Assembly: GCF_030547425.1 (NCBI RefSeq)
Contig: NZ_JAUORH010000001.1
Coordinates: 62,001 to 126,000, forward strand
Reading direction: 5' to 3'
Source of the DNA: Tenacibaculum sp. 1_MG-2023
GTDB lineage: Bacteria; Bacteroidota; Bacteroidia; Flavobacteriales; Flavobacteriaceae
DNA length: 64,000 bases
Part shown: positions 42,698 through 52,279 of the stretch, piece after piece
How the letters are laid out: every line of letters starts with the position of its first letter
Numbering within the stretch: position 1 is the first letter of the stretch
The notes under the pieces: generated by a model
Database searches by the model: none
The model's input: only the letters and a program-made list of their open reading frames with translations
What the model was told of the DNA's origin: nothing
Program-made: the position numbers and the translations under genes

Positions 42698-44560
42698 ATG
42701 AATTACCTATCAGTAGAAAACATAGCAAAATCGTATGGTGAAAAGGTCTTGTTTGAAGATATTTCTTTTGGAATTAATAAAGATCAAAAAATAGCCTTTG
42801 TTGCTAAAAATGGTAGCGGAAAAACCTCTATTTTAAACATTATTGCTGGAAAGGATACACCAGATGAAGGACAAGTTATAAGCAGAAAAGGAATTAATAT
42901 TGCGTATTTGGCGCAAGATGATGACTTGAATCCAGATTTAACTATTGAAGAAACTATTTTTTCTGCTGAAAGTACCATTCTTCCAATTATTAAACAATAC
43001 GAAAAAGCCTTACAAAATCCTGACGATACAGAAGCGTATCAAAAAGCATTTGAGCAGATGGAGCAGCATAATGCATGGGATTTCGAAACACAATACAAAC
43101 AAATTTTATTCAAGTTAAAACTTGATGATTTATCACAAAAAGTAGGAAATCTTTCTGGAGGACAAAAGAAGCGATTGTCGTTAGCTATTATTCTAATTAA
43201 TAAACCAGATTTATTAATACTAGATGAGCCAACAAACCATTTAGATTTGGAAATGATTGAATGGTTGGAAGCTTTTTTTGCGAAAGAAAAAATTACGTTG
43301 TTTATGGTTACACACGACCGTTATTTTTTAGAGCGTGTGTGTAATGAGATTATTGAATTAGACAACGGAAAACTATATAAATACAAAGGAAACTATTCGT
43401 ACTATCTTCAAAATAAAGAAGAACGAATGGCTTTAGAAGCTACTAATTTAAGTAAAGCTAAAAGTTTATTTAAAAAAGAGTTGGATTGGATGCGTCGTCA
43501 ACCAAAAGCCCGTACAACCAAATCTAAATCGCGTATTGATGACTTTTTCCAAATTAAAGAAAAAGCACATCAACGTAGAAAAGAGCACGAAGTTCAGTTA
43601 GAAATAAACATGGAACGTTTAGGAAGCAAAATTGTAGAGCTTCATAAACTAAAAAAGGACTTTGGTGATAAAGTTATTTTAGATGGGTTTGACTACGTTT
43701 TTAAGCGAGGTGAACGTATAGGAATCATTGGAAAAAACGGAACAGGAAAATCTTCTTTTTTAAACATACTAACGGGTAAATTGCCTGTTGATGGAGGTAA
43801 GGTAATTGTTGGTGAAACAGTAAAATTTGGCTACTATACTCAAAAAGGAATCCAAATAAAAGAAGGACAGAAAGTAATAGAAGTTATTAAAGAATTTGGA
43901 GAAGAAATTCCGTTAACTAAAGGAAGAAGAATTTCTGCAGCACAGTTATTAGAACGCTTTTTATTTGATAGAAAAAAACAATACGATTTTGTTGAAAAAT
44001 TAAGTGGAGGAGAGCAGAAGCGTTTGTACTTATGTGCTGTTTTAATTCAAAACCCTAACTTCTTAATTCTAGATGAGCCCACGAACGATTTAGATGTGGT
44101 AACTTTAAACGTGTTAGAAAGTTTTTTACTCGATTACCCAGGGAATTTAATGGTAGTATCGCATGATCGTTATTTTATGGATAAAATCGTAGATGGTTTA
44201 TTTGTGTTTAGAGGAAATGGAGTAGTGGAGAATTTTCCTGGAAATTACTCTGATTACAGAGCGTATGAGAGCTCGCAGCCATCAGAACCTAAAGAAGAAA
44301 AGAAAGTAACTGAAAAGCAAGAAAAAACCCCTCAAAAAGGAAAGTTAAGTTATAACGAAAACAGAGAATACGGATTACTTGAAAAAGATATTGAAAAACT
44401 TCAAAAGAAAAAAGGAGTAATTGAAGCCCAGTTTGCAAATAACGAAGTTTCACCTGAAGAGATTAATGAAAAATCGTTAGAGCTACAGCAGATTATTGAT
44501 AGTTTAGAAGAAAAAGAAGAACGTTGGTTTGAGCTTTCTATGAAATTGGAGGGCGAATAG
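42698..44560 (+). CDS. ABC-F ATPase, Uup-like (620 aa)
   Basis: Soluble duplicated ABC ATPase acting at the ribosome or on DNA intermediates rather than in transport. NBD1: AKNGSGKTS (the first Walker A Gly is replaced by Ala), LSGGQKKRL, LLILDEPTNHLD. NBD2: GKNGTGKSS, LSGGEQKRL, FLILDEPTNDLD. A linker rich in Arg/Lys (WMRRQPKARTTKSKSRID) joins them. The C-terminal ~80 residues form the coiled-coil extension typical of Uup (KDIEKLQKKKGVIEAQF). It ends one base before the convergent exonuclease gene with no terminator between. Confidence 0.88.
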   Translation: MNYLSVENIAKSYGEKVLFEDISFGINKDQKIAFVAKNGSGKTSILNIIAGKDTPDEGQVISRKGINIAYLAQDDDLNPDLTIEETIFSAESTILPIIKQYEKALQNPDDTEAYQKAFEQMEQHNAWDFETQYKQILFKLKLDDLSQKVGNLSGGQKKRLSLAIILINKPDLLILDEPTNHLDLEMIEWLEAFFAKEKITLFMVTHDRYFLERVCNEIIELDNGKLYKYKGNYSYYLQNKEERMALEATNLSKAKSLFKKELDWMRRQPKARTTKSKSRIDDFFQIKEKAHQRRKEHEVQLEINMERLGSKIVELHKLKKDFGDKVILDGFDYVFKRGERIGIIGKNGTGKSSFLNILTGKLPVDGGKVIVGETVKFGYYTQKGIQIKEGQKVIEVIKEFGEEIPLTKGRRISAAQLLERFLFDRKKQYDFVEKLSGGEQKRLYLCAVLIQNPNFLILDEPTNDLDVVTLNVLESFLLDYPGNLMVVSHDRYFMDKIVDGLFVFRGNGVVENFPGNYSDYRAYESSQPSEPKEEKKVTEKQEKTPQKGKLSYNENREYGLLEKDIEKLQKKKGVIEAQFANNEVSPEEINEKSLELQQIIDSLEEKEERWFELSMKLEGE

Positions 44561-45277
44561 TTAAACGCTAACAATATTATCTTCTTCAACCAAAGGCTTG
44601 TTCAAAAAGCGCAATAATAATTGTGCAACAGCCACGGTATCGCGTTCACAATACTCAACAATACGAGGTAGGTTTTTTTCTTGATAATACACGTTTGCTA
44701 CTTCGCTTCCATCAATATCTTGTTTGGGTGACGGAATTCCTAAAATAGCAGTAAGTAATTTTAAAGAAGTATAGTGTTTATAATCGCCAAATTTCCATAG
44801 GTCTAAAGTATCTAAATGCGGAACTTCCCAAGGCTTTTTACCAAATAAATTTAGTTTGTTAGGTAAATCTATTTTGTTGATAACCATACGACGTGCGATG
44901 TACGGGAAGTCAAACTCTTTACCATTATGAGCACACAATAAGTGTTTATTTTGGTTAAAATGTGTATCTAATAAGTTTTTGAAATCGGTTAACAATTTAG
45001 CTTCATCATCTCCATAAAAAGAGGTAACTCGCAGTTGGTTTTTACCATCTCGATCTACAAAGTAGCCTACCGAAATACAGATTATTTTTCCAAATTCAGC
45101 CCAAATTCCTGCTCGATGATAAAATTCTTCAGGAGTAAACTCATCTTTACGTTGATACTGAGTTTTCAATGCGTACAATTCTTGCATTTCAGGAGATAAA
45201 TCAGCAAATAATTCCACTTCAGGAACCGTTTCAATATCTAAAAATAGGATGTTTTGTAAGTTAGTTTTATTCAGCAT
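44561..45277 (-). CDS. DEDDy 3'-5' exonuclease, PolB-exo-like (238 aa)
   Basis: Ribonuclease H-like exonuclease. FLDIETV (~13-19) gives the first Asp-Glu pair, CAHNGKEFDFPYIARRM (~114-130) the second Asp, and YCERDTVAVAQLLLRF (~208-223) the Y-x3-D motif of the DEDDy class. It has no polymerase domain, so it belongs to the stand-alone predicted PolB-type exonucleases widespread in Bacteroidetes. It probably trims DNA or RNA 3' ends during repair. Its start overlaps the DUF4153 gene end by 11 bp, so the two are likely co-translated. Confidence 0.85.
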   Translation of the reverse strand: MLNKTNLQNILFLDIETVPEVELFADLSPEMQELYALKTQYQRKDEFTPEEFYHRAGIWAEFGKIICISVGYFVDRDGKNQLRVTSFYGDDEAKLLTDFKNLLDTHFNQNKHLLCAHNGKEFDFPYIARRMVINKIDLPNKLNLFGKKPWEVPHLDTLDLWKFGDYKHYTSLKLLTAILGIPSPKQDIDGSEVANVYYQEKNLPRIVEYCERDTVAVAQLLLRFLNKPLVEEDNIVSV

Positions 45278-47021
45278 TTTCTTTAATTAACACGTAAGCA
45301 CTAGCATTAGATAAGTGTTTTTCGGTAGCATCATCAATTTTTGATAGATTTATATTTTGAAAAACGAACTTTATATTTAGAGTTTTAAAACGATGTTCAA
45401 TTGTCATTAAATCTGGTACTATACCATAATTTTTTTCTTGATTTTTAAGTCTTTGAATCATTTCTGAGCAGTCTATATCTCCAATACGAGTATCTCCTTT
45501 TGAAACTTTGATAATGTTGGTTTTTTCACTTAAAGAAAAACGATAGCTATTAATAGAGTTACGATTTTCATAAGAATTAAAATATAGTATTTTTAAGACA
45601 TCATAATTTTTAGTATTGATAATCATTTTAGAATCATCAATACTATAATAACTATTTCTGTAAGTATCATTAGCGTCATCAATTACTTTTATATTCAAAC
45701 TATCCATTAACCTGTTTTGTAATTGCCAATGACTGTTGGTTTTAAACGCTGTTTTTGGATTATACCCTAAAACGTTTTCTACTTTATGTAATTCCTGTTT
45801 ATTGTTTAAGTATCTAATAATAGAACGAAGTTGATTTTTCTTTTCAAACGTGGTAGAAAAGTTATCTTTTTTAATATCAGTATATACCTTTTCAAATTGA
45901 AGAAGTTGACTCTTTGTTGATATTGAAAAAGTTCCCCAAAACCCAAAAGAAATGAGAAAAGTAATAAGAGCTAAACTAAAAGGAAAGACTTTAATTTTTT
46001 TACGCTTACTAAAAAGTATGTACAAGGTCATAGCTAAAATCCAACAAACTACAACAAGTACGAAATAACGGTTTTCGGTAATCCCATATTCGTTAATACG
46101 TCTAAAAACAGCAATAAAAAGTAAAATTATTAACGGTAATAACAAATAATAAAACCATGGATAAAACTTTCTAATTGTACGAGAGTTAATAGTTTTTTGA
46201 ATAGGATTGATAAGTATTTGCACAATAAAACCTAAAAATGAAAGAGCAATAACCAAATAAGAAACCCACCCTTTAGGTAAGTTCCAATTAATTACAATTT
46301 TTAAACTATAAGCATATAAAATGATGAGGTATAAAATTACTAATGGAATTAAAATATACTTAACTAATACCTCTAAAGCTTTTGTGTAGTTAATTGCAAG
46401 TTGGTTATGAACATCTTTAGGAAAATCTGAAAGGTAAATCCAAGTATTTACAACTCCTATACAAAGCACAAAAACCTGAAAAAAACGTTCTCCTTTAAAA
46501 TCTATATTAAATAAATGTTTAATAGCTAAGAGTGCCAAAACAATTCCTAAATATAAAACTAGTGAAAAAAATAAACTTCTAATAATTGCTATAAAAACTG
46601 ATTTTACGTAATTAAAATAAGCAGATTTATTCCATTTAAAGATAAAAGGGGCTACCATCACTAGTAAATGACCTGATACAAAGTAAAGTATAAATCGAAT
46701 AGTAGAATTTTGTTGAATTTTTGAACCATTAACTTCAATACTAAAATAAAATAGAAGTAAAAAGCCAAGAGTTAGCAAGAATATCCATGTTTTATCTCTT
46801 TTAAATTGTTCTTCTAAAAAACGAGTAGCGATTAACCAGCTAACTCCTAAAGTAAAAGTTATAATAACTTTACCATAAAAAGCGTTATCAAAAGTATCTG
46901 TTTCAATTGTAAATAAAGTAAACAATGTACCAATGATTGCCCAACAAAGGGCTATAGGAAATCGCTTAAAAGCATTTTTAGCATTGGAAGTAATTTCCCC
47001 TAGGGAAGAAATAATTTTCAT
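45267..47021 (-). CDS. DUF4153 membrane protein (584 aa)
   Basis: The start is the ATG at 47021 (MKIISSLGEITSNAKNAFKRFPIALCW). An earlier frame start at 47099 would add an atypical Phe-rich 26-residue tail. About eleven or twelve hydrophobic segments fill residues ~25-370; the first amphipathic helix resembles the DUF4153 start. The last ~190 residues are soluble and beta-rich with many Asn and Lys, probably periplasmic. Function unknown. It precedes and overlaps the exonuclease gene, but no functional link is evident. Confidence 0.75.
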   Translation of the reverse strand: MKIISSLGEITSNAKNAFKRFPIALCWAIIGTLFTLFTIETDTFDNAFYGKVIITFTLGVSWLIATRFLEEQFKRDKTWIFLLTLGFLLLFYFSIEVNGSKIQQNSTIRFILYFVSGHLLVMVAPFIFKWNKSAYFNYVKSVFIAIIRSLFFSLVLYLGIVLALLAIKHLFNIDFKGERFFQVFVLCIGVVNTWIYLSDFPKDVHNQLAINYTKALEVLVKYILIPLVILYLIILYAYSLKIVINWNLPKGWVSYLVIALSFLGFIVQILINPIQKTINSRTIRKFYPWFYYLLLPLIILLFIAVFRRINEYGITENRYFVLVVVCWILAMTLYILFSKRKKIKVFPFSLALITFLISFGFWGTFSISTKSQLLQFEKVYTDIKKDNFSTTFEKKNQLRSIIRYLNNKQELHKVENVLGYNPKTAFKTNSHWQLQNRLMDSLNIKVIDDANDTYRNSYYSIDDSKMIINTKNYDVLKILYFNSYENRNSINSYRFSLSEKTNIIKVSKGDTRIGDIDCSEMIQRLKNQEKNYGIVPDLMTIEHRFKTLNIKFVFQNINLSKIDDATEKHLSNASAYVLIKENAE

Positions 47022-47195
47022 AGGAAACAATTTGTATAAAGATACAAAAACTACAAAAAAAGAAAAAACAAAAGAAATCTCTTCGTTTTCTTTAAGCAAA
47101 AGTTTGGTAAATATTAAATGAACGTTAAGTTAAGCGTGTATATAAAGGGTTTATTATTTTATGATTACTTTTGGATAACACAATATAAATGAATA

Positions 47196-47894
47196 ATGAA
47201 CACTAGCGATATTAAAATTTTACTAGTTGACGATGAGCCAGATATTTTAGAAATTGTAGGTTACAATTTAAAATCAGAAGGGTATCAGGTTTTTACTGCA
47301 AACAATGGAGCAGAAGCTGTAAAAACAGCAAAAAAAGTAACTCCACATTTAATTTTATTAGACATTATGATGCCTGAAATGGATGGTATCGAAGCGTGTG
47401 AAAAAATTAGAAATGTAAAACCTCTTGAAGATGTGATAATTTCTTTTTTAACCGCTAGAGGAGAAGACTACTCACAAGTAGCAGGTTTTGACGCTGGAGC
47501 AGATGACTATATAACTAAACCAGTAAAACCAAAAGTGCTAATAAGCAAGGTAAAATCGTTACTACGTCGTTTAAAAACTGAGGAAAAAGCGGATACCACT
47601 ACAAAAATTGGAGATATAGTCATCAATAGAGACGAGTATGTAGTTTTTAAAGGAGAAGAGAAAATATCTTTACCAAGAAAAGAATTTGAATTATTCTCTT
47701 TATTAACTTCAAAACCAGGAAAAGTATTTAAAAGAGAAGTTATTTTAGATAGCGTTTGGGGAAATGAAGTAGTTGTGGGCGGAAGAACGATAGATGTACA
47801 CATACGTAAACTTCGTGAAAAAATAGGAGATCACTATTTTAAAACAGTAAAAGGAGTTGGGTATAAGTTTGTATTAGACGAAATAGATAAATAA
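47196..47894 (+). CDS. OmpR/PhoB-type response regulator (232 aa)
   Basis: The receiver domain (1-125) has the acidic pair VDDEPD, the phospho-acceptor Asp in LLDIMMPEMDG, Thr in FLTARGED and Lys in ITKPVKP. The winged-helix effector domain (~135-232) has LPRKEFELFSLL and VGGRTIDVHIRKLREKIG, typical of OmpR/PhoB DNA binding. It pairs with the histidine kinase at 48039. A strong hairpin terminator lies between the two genes, so the kinase is expressed by read-through or from its own promoter. The signal is unknown; phosphate control is possible but not shown. Confidence 0.93.
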   Translation: MNTSDIKILLVDDEPDILEIVGYNLKSEGYQVFTANNGAEAVKTAKKVTPHLILLDIMMPEMDGIEACEKIRNVKPLEDVIISFLTARGEDYSQVAGFDAGADDYITKPVKPKVLISKVKSLLRRLKTEEKADTTTKIGDIVINRDEYVVFKGEEKISLPRKEFELFSLLTSKPGKVFKREVILDSVWGNEVVVGGRTIDVHIRKLREKIGDHYFKTVKGVGYKFVLDEIDK

Positions 47895-47920
47895 TTTTTT
47901 AAACTCAAAATTTTATAAGT

Positions 47921-47948
47921 AGATTGCTAGCTAGCAATCTATTTTTTT
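47921..47948 (+). terminator. Hairpin between response regulator and kinase genes
   Basis: A perfect 20-bp palindrome (AGATTGCTAG/CTAGCAATCT) followed by ATTTTTTT. Confidence 0.85.
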
Positions 47949-48038
47949 ATAATGAAATGAGCTATAATAATTTTGATTCTTCTTGAGATAATTATTGGCG
48001 AATTACATCTGACATTTAAAAAATAATAGAAAAAACAG

Positions 48039-49085
48039 ATGAAAAAAATAAAAAAAACGTATAACTACGCACTTTGGTCGGCGTTATATTCAACGCTATT
48101 ATCTATTGTCATAGCAGTATTATCGTACTTGTTTTTATTAAACAGCTTAGGAGTTGTAACCATTGTAATTTTTGGTCTTGTAATGTTTATTATCTCCTTT
48201 TTTGTAATTCAATACAGAGCAGAACATTTTATTTACCAACGAGTAAAAAAGATGTATGAAGACATTTCTATTTTAGATGAGAATGATTTAAAAAGAAATA
48301 AAGTAACGACCGATGTAGAAGCGTTAACTAAAAGTGTACAAGAGTATGTTGAAGGGAAGAGTGAAGAGATAGCTAATTTAACCCAGCGTGATTCATTTCG
48401 CCGTGATTTCTTAGGAAATGTAGCTCATGAGTTAAAAACACCACTTTTTACAGTACAAGGATATATTTTAACGCTTATTGAAGGAGCTGCTGATGACAAA
48501 GAAATTCTTGAAAAATATTTAGAAAGAGCTAATAAAGGGGTAGAACGATTAACCTCAATTGTTAAAGATTTAGACATGATTGCTAAGTTAGAAACTGAGG
48601 GAATGAAAATGAACATGCAAACCTTTAATATTATAGAGCTTATTCAAAACGTGTTCGACTTGTTTGAAATGAAGGCGAAAAAACGAAATATCACGCTACG
48701 TTTTGATAAAGTGTATGATTTCCCTCATTTAGTAAAAGGAGATGTTGAAAGAATTGAACAGGTACTTATTAATCTTGTTGTAAATTCTATTAAATATGGT
48801 AGAGTTGGAGGTATAACTACAGTGAGTGTTGAACCGTACAACCAGAATAAGCTTATCATTAAAATAAATGATAATGGTGAAGGAATAAAACAAGAACATA
48901 TTTCTCGTTTATTTGAACGTTTTTATCGAGTAGACCAAAGTCGCTCACGTGAACAAGGAGGTTCGGGGCTTGGACTTTCTATTGTAAAACATATTATTGA
49001 AGCGCATAACGAAACCATTCTTTTAAAAAGTGTGCACGGAGAAGGTTCCGAGTTTTCGTTTACGTTAGAAAAGGCAATGAAATAA
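48039..49085 (+). CDS. Sensor histidine kinase, PhoR-like (348 aa)
   Basis: Two membrane segments (about 12-32 and 35-58) with almost no loop between them leave no periplasmic sensor domain, so the signal is probably sensed in the membrane or by partners. The HisKA domain has the H-box FLGNVAHELKTPL (~122-134). The ATPase domain has N-box LINLVVNSIKYG, DNGEGI, RFYRVDQSRSREQGGSGLGLSI. It forms a two-component pair with the regulator at 47196. It ends at a bidirectional terminator shared with purD. Confidence 0.92.
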   Translation: MKKIKKTYNYALWSALYSTLLSIVIAVLSYLFLLNSLGVVTIVIFGLVMFIISFFVIQYRAEHFIYQRVKKMYEDISILDENDLKRNKVTTDVEALTKSVQEYVEGKSEEIANLTQRDSFRRDFLGNVAHELKTPLFTVQGYILTLIEGAADDKEILEKYLERANKGVERLTSIVKDLDMIAKLETEGMKMNMQTFNIIELIQNVFDLFEMKAKKRNITLRFDKVYDFPHLVKGDVERIEQVLINLVVNSIKYGRVGGITTVSVEPYNQNKLIIKINDNGEGIKQEHISRLFERFYRVDQSRSREQGGSGLGLSIVKHIIEAHNETILLKSVHGEGSEFSFTLEKAMK

Positions 49086-49087
49086 AT

Positions 49088-49113
49088 AAAGGAGTTGAAT
49101 TTTCAACTCCTTT
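49088..49113. terminator. Bidirectional terminator between kinase and purD
   Basis: AAAGGAGTTGA-ATTT-TCAACTCCTTT between convergent genes, with A/T tracts on both sides. Confidence 0.9.
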
Positions 49114-49123
49114 ATTATTAAAA

Positions 49124-50398
49124 TTATTTTAAATCGAAACCGATATCTTTTCGATAATTCATTTTATCAAAAGCTATTTTATCGATGCTCTTATAAGATT
49201 TTTCTATGGCTTCTTCTATAGAGTCTCCAAAAGAAGTAATTGCCATTACACGTCCACCGCTCGTAACAACTTTACCATCTTTTAAAGTGGTTCCTGCATG
49301 AAAAACGATAGAATCGTCTACAGTATTAAAACCTGTAATTTCTTTTCCTTTTTCATAAGCTTCAGGATACCCACCAGAAACTAACATAACTGTAGTTGCT
49401 GTTTGTGGGGTAACTTCGTATGATTTCTCTCCTAAAGTTTGCGTAGCAACTCCTTCAAACAACTCTACTAAGTCTGATTGAATACGTGGTAATACCACTT
49501 CTGTTTCAGGATCCCCCATACGAACGTTGTATTCAACTACCGAAGGATTTCCGTTATCGTTCATCAATCCGATGAAAATAAATCCTCTATAATCAATTCC
49601 GTCTTTTTGTAAACCTTCAATTGTTGGTTTAACAACCAATTCTTCCACTTTCGTTAAAAAATCATCCGTAGCAAAAGGAACAGGAGAAATAGCTCCCATA
49701 CCGCCTGTATTTAGCCCTGTGTCACCTTCTCCAATACGTTTGTAATCTTTAGCAGAAGGTAATATTTTATAATTCTTTCCGTCCGTTAATACGAAAACAG
49801 ATAATTCTATTCCTTTTAAGAACTCCTCAATAACTACAGTTGATGAAGCACTTCCAAATTTTTGATTAGAAAGCATTTCTTCTAACTCAGCTTTAGCTTC
49901 TTCTAAATCATTTAAAATTAAAACTCCTTTACCAGCAGCTAATCCGTCAGCTTTTAATACATACGGAGCATCTAAGGTTTCTAAGAATTTTTTTCCTTCG
50001 GATAATGTTTCAGTAGTAAAAGATTGGTAACGAGCTGTAGGAATATTGTGTTTTTCCATAAACTGCTTCGAAAAATCTTTACTTCCTTCTAGTAAAGCAC
50101 CGTCTTTTTTAGGGCCAATTACAGGAATATTTTTTAACTCTTCATCAGCTAAGAAAAAGTCATGAACCCCTTCAACTAAAGGCGCTTCAGGACCTACAAC
50201 TACCATAGTAATGTTGTGTTGTAAAACAGTTTCTTTTACTTGTGTAAAATCAGTTGGATTGATGGCAATATTCCTTGCTATTGCATCAGTTCCCGCATTA
50301 CCAGGAGCAACAAAAAGATTATTGATTTTGGTACTTTCTGAAAGTTTTTTAGCAAAGGCATGTTCTCTACCGCCCGATCCTAAAATTAGAATATTCAT
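49124..50398 (-). CDS. purD: Phosphoribosylamine-glycine ligase
   Basis: Joins glycine to phosphoribosylamine using ATP, the second step of purine synthesis. GSGGREHAFAKKL (7-19) and APGNAGTDAIA are the N-terminal signature. PYVLKADGLAAGKGV begins the ATP-grasp domain, and GDPETEVVLPRI contains metal-binding residues. The 424-residue length is standard. A -7 box (TATATTTG) lies at 50425-50432 on its strand, 26 bp before the ATG. It stands apart from other purine genes here. Confidence 0.97.
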   Translation of the reverse strand: MNILILGSGGREHAFAKKLSESTKINNLFVAPGNAGTDAIARNIAINPTDFTQVKETVLQHNITMVVVGPEAPLVEGVHDFFLADEELKNIPVIGPKKDGALLEGSKDFSKQFMEKHNIPTARYQSFTTETLSEGKKFLETLDAPYVLKADGLAAGKGVLILNDLEEAKAELEEMLSNQKFGSASSTVVIEEFLKGIELSVFVLTDGKNYKILPSAKDYKRIGEGDTGLNTGGMGAISPVPFATDDFLTKVEELVVKPTIEGLQKDGIDYRGFIFIGLMNDNGNPSVVEYNVRMGDPETEVVLPRIQSDLVELFEGVATQTLGEKSYEVTPQTATTVMLVSGGYPEAYEKGKEITGFNTVDDSIVFHAGTTLKDGKVVTSGGRVMAITSFGDSIEEAIEKSYKSIDKIAFDKMNYRKDIGFDLK

Positions 50399-50424
50399 TG
50401 TTGTGTGTTGTTGTATTGTGAGTG

Positions 50425-50432
50425 CAAATATA
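50425..50432 (-). promoter_or_regulatory. -7 box of purD
   Basis: TATATTTG read on the minus strand, fitting TAnnTTTG, 26 bp before the purD ATG. Confidence 0.65.
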
Positions 50433-50486
50433 AAATAAGAAAAAAGGCTATGAGCAAAACCTGTCTTTAAAATTATGTAAAAAACT

Positions 50487-50523
50487 AAAAAGACCTCTTT
50501 TAATTTGAAAAGAAGTCTTTTTT
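50487..50523 (-). terminator. Terminator after the 52239-50560 gene
   Basis: On the minus strand AAAGACTTCTTTT-CAAATT-AAAAGAGGTCTTT with a T tract. One mismatch in the stem. Confidence 0.8.
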
Positions 50524-50559
50524 ATGGTTTAATTAGGTTTTTTGGTAGTCGTTCTGCGA

Positions 50560-52239
50560 CTAAAATATTTGTTCTAGTATTTTTTGCGTAATAGCATAAG
50601 TTGGTGTTACGCCGCTCATTCCAAGTCCTCCAGAGGCAAGTGTAGCACCTGTTTCTAGTGGGTTATCTGAGGCGTAATATGCATAACGTACTTTTACATT
50701 TTCTGAAATATTTCCTCTAATTTTTGAGGCAGATTGAATCGCTTTTTGATAATGCGCTCCTTCCATTTCTAGTCCGATTACATTCCAAGTTGAATCGTGG
50801 AAGAATCGTAGTAAATCTTTGTTTTGTAACGACGTTCCTAAGACAGAAATCATTGCTCCGTCAAAAACTTGAACACCAAAACCTTCTAAATCTTCTTTTG
50901 ATAGTTCGTTTTTAAATGGGTAATTATCAGCAGTTCCTTCAAAAATATGTGAAGAAGGAATCATAATATCTCCTTTACCACCTTCTAAAATACCTGCTTT
51001 CCCCATAATTGAAACAGATTGAACATCTAAATGGATTTTTTCTCCTTTTGTTTTATAGGGCTTTAAAAGCTCGTCCATAGTTTCAAAAGCCTGTTCACCA
51101 AAAGCATAATCCATTACAATGATTACAGGATCTTCTCCAACTGAATTAACTTTGTTAAAAGAGTTTGTTTCAAAATCAATTTTTTGGGTATCAATTACCT
51201 GAACATTGATATTGGTTCCTGAAGTGTCTTTGATATATATTAATCCGTTTTCGGAAGCATAATTTTTAACGGCAGATTGCAAAGTACTGCTATTAGCATT
51301 ACTCAATACTTCAAAAAGTTGAAAATCTTTGTGCTTTTTAGCTTCTTTTGGTAAAGCGTTTTGTGCATAAATACTATTCATTACACTATGCATGTTTGCA
51401 CTAATGATATGGATAGGGCGTTCTATTAACTCGTTGTCTAACAATACCTTTTTAATGTTGTTAGCCCACATTTCTCCATAATAATGGTGTCCTATTTCTT
51501 GAGTTAAAACAGAACTAAATTTAATAGAACGTTTTTGGTCATATAGTGTTTCATTAATCGCTAATTTACCTAACCAGTAAATTAGATGGAAAAACCTGTT
51601 TGGGTTCTCTTCTGTTGAAAATGTGTTATAAGCATCATATACTTCATCGTAAGTTCTTCCTAAAATATTACCAAGATGTACAACAATTACATCTTTTTCT
51701 TCATCCGTAAGTGTTTTATTGTGTATTACAATATCTTCTAATAATAGCCATTCACGAATAAAGCTTTCTCCATTATTAAAAACCACTCGGTCTTTAATTT
51801 TATGAGATTCAATAAATAAAAAAGTCAAGTGTGTAAGAATATCGTAAATCTCAGAGCGCCCTCTAGTAATTTCAATATTCATTTGATCTTTATCAATGCG
51901 ATAACAGTTTCTCCTTCTTTTAGGAGGAACGATAGCCTTAAATTTTGAGTTACGATATCCCTCATCTGCGGTTAAATATATAAACTGACATTCTTCAATT
52001 CCTTCAGGTAAACGTTCAATAACGTATACCAATCCGTTTAATTCAGTTTTATTTTCTGCAATAGAACCATAAATTTCTGGTCGTAATGATAATAGTGATT
52101 TACGTAAGGTTTCACCAGAAACCCCCATTGGTTTATAAAAACCGCGACTAAATAAGTGTCGCATTGAAATGTATAAACGCTCAATAGCATTTGTAGATTC
52201 TTGGGCTCTTGTACGTTCTTTTAGGATAGGTTTCGACAT
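50560..52239 (-). CDS. Conserved Bacteroidetes protein with nucleoside-phosphorylase-like C-terminus (559 aa)
   Basis: I recall this as a conserved Bacteroidetes protein (DUF6909-like; name uncertain). The N-terminal ~230 residues are helical and charged, without a recognised domain. From about residue 270 the pattern becomes alpha/beta. WNVIGLEMEGAHYQKAI (about 490-506) closely resembles the active-site loop of MTA/SAH nucleosidases and purine phosphorylases (EMEGA), and GKGDIMIPSSHIFEGTADNY the earlier substrate region. A nucleosidase or ligand-sensing role is inferred. It has its own -7 box (52254-52261) and terminator, so it is monocistronic. Confidence 0.6.
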   Translation of the reverse strand: MSKPILKERTRAQESTNAIERLYISMRHLFSRGFYKPMGVSGETLRKSLLSLRPEIYGSIAENKTELNGLVYVIERLPEGIEECQFIYLTADEGYRNSKFKAIVPPKRRRNCYRIDKDQMNIEITRGRSEIYDILTHLTFLFIESHKIKDRVVFNNGESFIREWLLLEDIVIHNKTLTDEEKDVIVVHLGNILGRTYDEVYDAYNTFSTEENPNRFFHLIYWLGKLAINETLYDQKRSIKFSSVLTQEIGHHYYGEMWANNIKKVLLDNELIERPIHIISANMHSVMNSIYAQNALPKEAKKHKDFQLFEVLSNANSSTLQSAVKNYASENGLIYIKDTSGTNINVQVIDTQKIDFETNSFNKVNSVGEDPVIIVMDYAFGEQAFETMDELLKPYKTKGEKIHLDVQSVSIMGKAGILEGGKGDIMIPSSHIFEGTADNYPFKNELSKEDLEGFGVQVFDGAMISVLGTSLQNKDLLRFFHDSTWNVIGLEMEGAHYQKAIQSASKIRGNISENVKVRYAYYASDNPLETGATLASGGLGMSGVTPTYAITQKILEQIF

Positions 52240-52253
52240 ATGTTTTTAAAGTA

Positions 52254-52261
52254 CAAATATA
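52254..52261 (-). promoter_or_regulatory. -7 box of the 52239 gene
   Basis: TATATTTG on the minus strand, 14 bp before the ATG. Confidence 0.65.
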
Positions 52262-52279
52262 CAAATTATGTTAAAGAAG

